A stretch of DNA of 8,436 nucleotides, taken from NCBI GenBank assembly GCA_002304785.1, contig DBMG01000161.1, forward strand, positions 1 to 8,436, given 5' to 3'. Shown here one piece after another: positions 8,001 through 8,436 of this stretch. Origin of the DNA: Candidatus Accumulibacter sp. UBA704 (GTDB lineage Bacteria > Pseudomonadota > Gammaproteobacteria > Burkholderiales > Rhodocyclaceae). The translations under genes were made by a program, and so were the position numbers. Below the pieces are notes generated by a model that saw nothing but the letters and a program-made list of their open reading frames with translations, did not search any database and was not told the origin of the DNA. Every line of letters begins with the position of its first letter. Position 1 is the first letter of the stretch.

Positions 8001-8436
8001 ACGAGCATGGCCGGCAGCTCGGCATGAGCCGGAATCTGGCCGAACTGCGCGGTGAATGGGGGGGGCAGGCCAGGCAGGAATTCTCCGAGGCTCACGAGAC
8101 GCCGGCCGAATACGCCGGCATGACCGACTGGTCTTTCGGCGAGTTGCCCGAATTGATGGAAGTGGATGTGGGCGGGCAAAGGGTGATCGGCTACCCCGGC
8201 CTGCACGACGACGGGGATTCGGTGTCGCTGTGCGTGTTCGACACGCTCGAGGAGGCTCAGGAAGTCCATGCTTCCGGCCTGCTGCGTCTTTTCAGGCTGC
8301 AGTTCAAGGAACAGCTGAAGTACTTCGAGAAGAACCTGCCGGGGTTGACGCAGATGGCCATGCAATACATGACGCTCGGCTCGCAGGATGACCTGCGCAA
8401 ACAGTTGCTCGACCTCGCCTTCGCCCGCGCCTGCCT
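5060..8436 (+). CDS. hrpA: ATP-dependent RNA helicase HrpA (DEAH box), 3' end beyond the window
   Basis: A superfamily 2 DEAH-box RNA helicase. In E. coli HrpA acts in mRNA processing (the daa fimbrial transcript) and, in recent work, in rescue of stalled ribosomes. The visible 1125 residues align along E. coli HrpA (about 1300), so roughly 175 are missing. Motifs in order: Walker A GETGSGKT (93-100), TQPRR (121-125), DEAH (190-193), SAT (222-224), LATNVAETSLTVPG (345-358) and QRAGRCGR (394-401). Helicase-associated segments follow (DPRVARM, VQDPRERP), then the long DUF3418-type C-terminal region, with LEHKSRRPDVLVDDE and FEPGSPKDGVTV well conserved. The frame is continuous and intact, including a run of eight G at 8058-8065. 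The start is GTG 5060: the frame is closed by TAG at 5009-5011 and the N-terminus resembles E. coli in length and charge. It has no Shine-Dalgarno; ATG 5129 (residue 24) is the alternative. Confidence 0.96.
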   Translation, partial: MKRQHSRSEFDDCLAADQRRLRSMARDLRHLFGAKRDALQAEFEKLIEKSRAVVAARRENLPGPKFPPELPVNERRAEIAELIEKHQVVIVCGETGSGKTTQLPKICLELGRGVTGLIGHTQPRRIAARSTAARIAQELESELGRHVGYKIRFTDRTSPQSYIKLMTDGILLAETQGDPWLVQYDTLIIDEAHERSLNIDFLLGYLKQLLPKRPDLKVIITSATIDAERFSEHFNKAPVIEVSGRLYPVDIRYRPVQTEEAEDDDERDLYDAIVDACDELNRIGQGDILVFLPGEREIRDAAEALRKHSFARGGTQTEILPLFARLSAEEQSRIFKPHQGRRIVLATNVAETSLTVPGIRYVVDSGLARVKRYSYRNKVEQLQVEKIAQASANQRAGRCGRVSAGVCVRLYDEEDFAKRPAYSDPEILRSSLAGVILRMKALRLGDVESFPFIEAPPPKAISDGYQLLLELGAVTEERTLTPVGTELAKMPLDPRVARMIVAARDEGCLKEMLVIAAALTVQDPRERPQEKQGTADAAHKKFADEKSEFLSWLKLWQWYEGELEHKKSQRKLVQSCHANFLSALRMREWHDIHSQLHGLAAEHGWRENEIPANYDAIHRALLSGLLGNIGCKSEDSGHYLGARGIKFLIHPGSALNKKAGKWIAAAEITETSKLFARCIARIEPEWLEKVGAHLIRRSHFDPHWEKKAMQAVAFERSTLYGIVVNPKKRVNYGPMNPAEARELFIREGLVAGEIAEEYARRWPFYTHNHQLMLDIETLEHKSRRPDVLVDDELIVAFYDRLIPENITNGADFDKWRKDAERETPKLLYLKREDLMRHEAAGVTTDAFPPRIRLGGVDFDLAYHFEPGSPKDGVTVTVPLAQLNQIPATRCEWLVPGLLKEKVVQLVKTLPQKIRSKLVPVPEFAAEFVAAVQPSDKGLVPALIHYILQTRGLNARGWEITPDAFRPDTLPAHFSFNFRLIDEHGRQLGMSRNLAELRGEWGGQARQEFSEAHETPAEYAGMTDWSFGELPELMEVDVGGQRVIGYPGLHDDGDSVSLCVFDTLEEAQEVHASGLLRLFRLQFKEQLKYFEKNLPGLTQMAMQYMTLGSQDDLRKQLLDLAFARAC

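Noticed and set aside
5207..8365. A 1052-codon open frame on the minus strand opposite hrpA
   Set aside because: The plus strand here is unambiguous HrpA with all motifs. The antisense frame is stop-free because of high GC at third codon positions, and its His/Arg/Gln/Asp-rich translation matches no family I know.

Overview
This looks like ordinary chromosome from a high-GC betaproteobacterium. GlnRS, MgsA and HrpA all match their proteobacterial families closely. The flavour is Rhodocyclales-like (Dechloromonas/Azonexus/Propionivibrio type), but that is an inference from protein style, not a database match. No mobile element, CRISPR array, tRNA or rRNA was seen.

Layout, left to right. (1) The C-terminal end of a PSCyt1-like c-type cytochrome domain protein (+) runs off the left edge. 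(2) A ~200-base gap carries an operator-like dyad and leads to a YbiR/SLC13-type membrane permease (+). (3) Four genes follow on the minus strand, converging on the permease. In transcription order they are glnS (glutaminyl-tRNA synthetase), a small MliC/YdhA-type lipoprotein 10 bases downstream, then, after a 151-base AT-rich regulatory gap, mgsA (methylglyoxal synthase) and a 60-residue basic protein 13 bases behind it. The two pairs look like two short operons. (4) A ~380-base gap separates divergent glnS and hrpA. It holds a decayed fragment of the C-terminal end of a GGDEF (diguanylate cyclase) domain. (5) hrpA (+), a DEAH-box RNA helicase gene, starts at a GTG behind an extended -10 promoter and runs off the right edge after 1125 codons.

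Functionally the window mixes translation (GlnRS; HrpA, an RNA helicase tied to mRNA and ribosome metabolism), central metabolism (the methylglyoxal bypass), envelope functions (lipoprotein, permease) and a haem-protein tail. No single multi-gene pathway is visible.

The observations most worth following are the GGDEF fossil with its internal frameshift, the MliC-like lipoprotein that has lost both residues known to make the family a lysozyme inhibitor, the small basic protein translationally placed behind mgsA, and the AT-rich ATGTAATA-type sites shared by two intergenic regions. I see no convincing new multi-gene system here.
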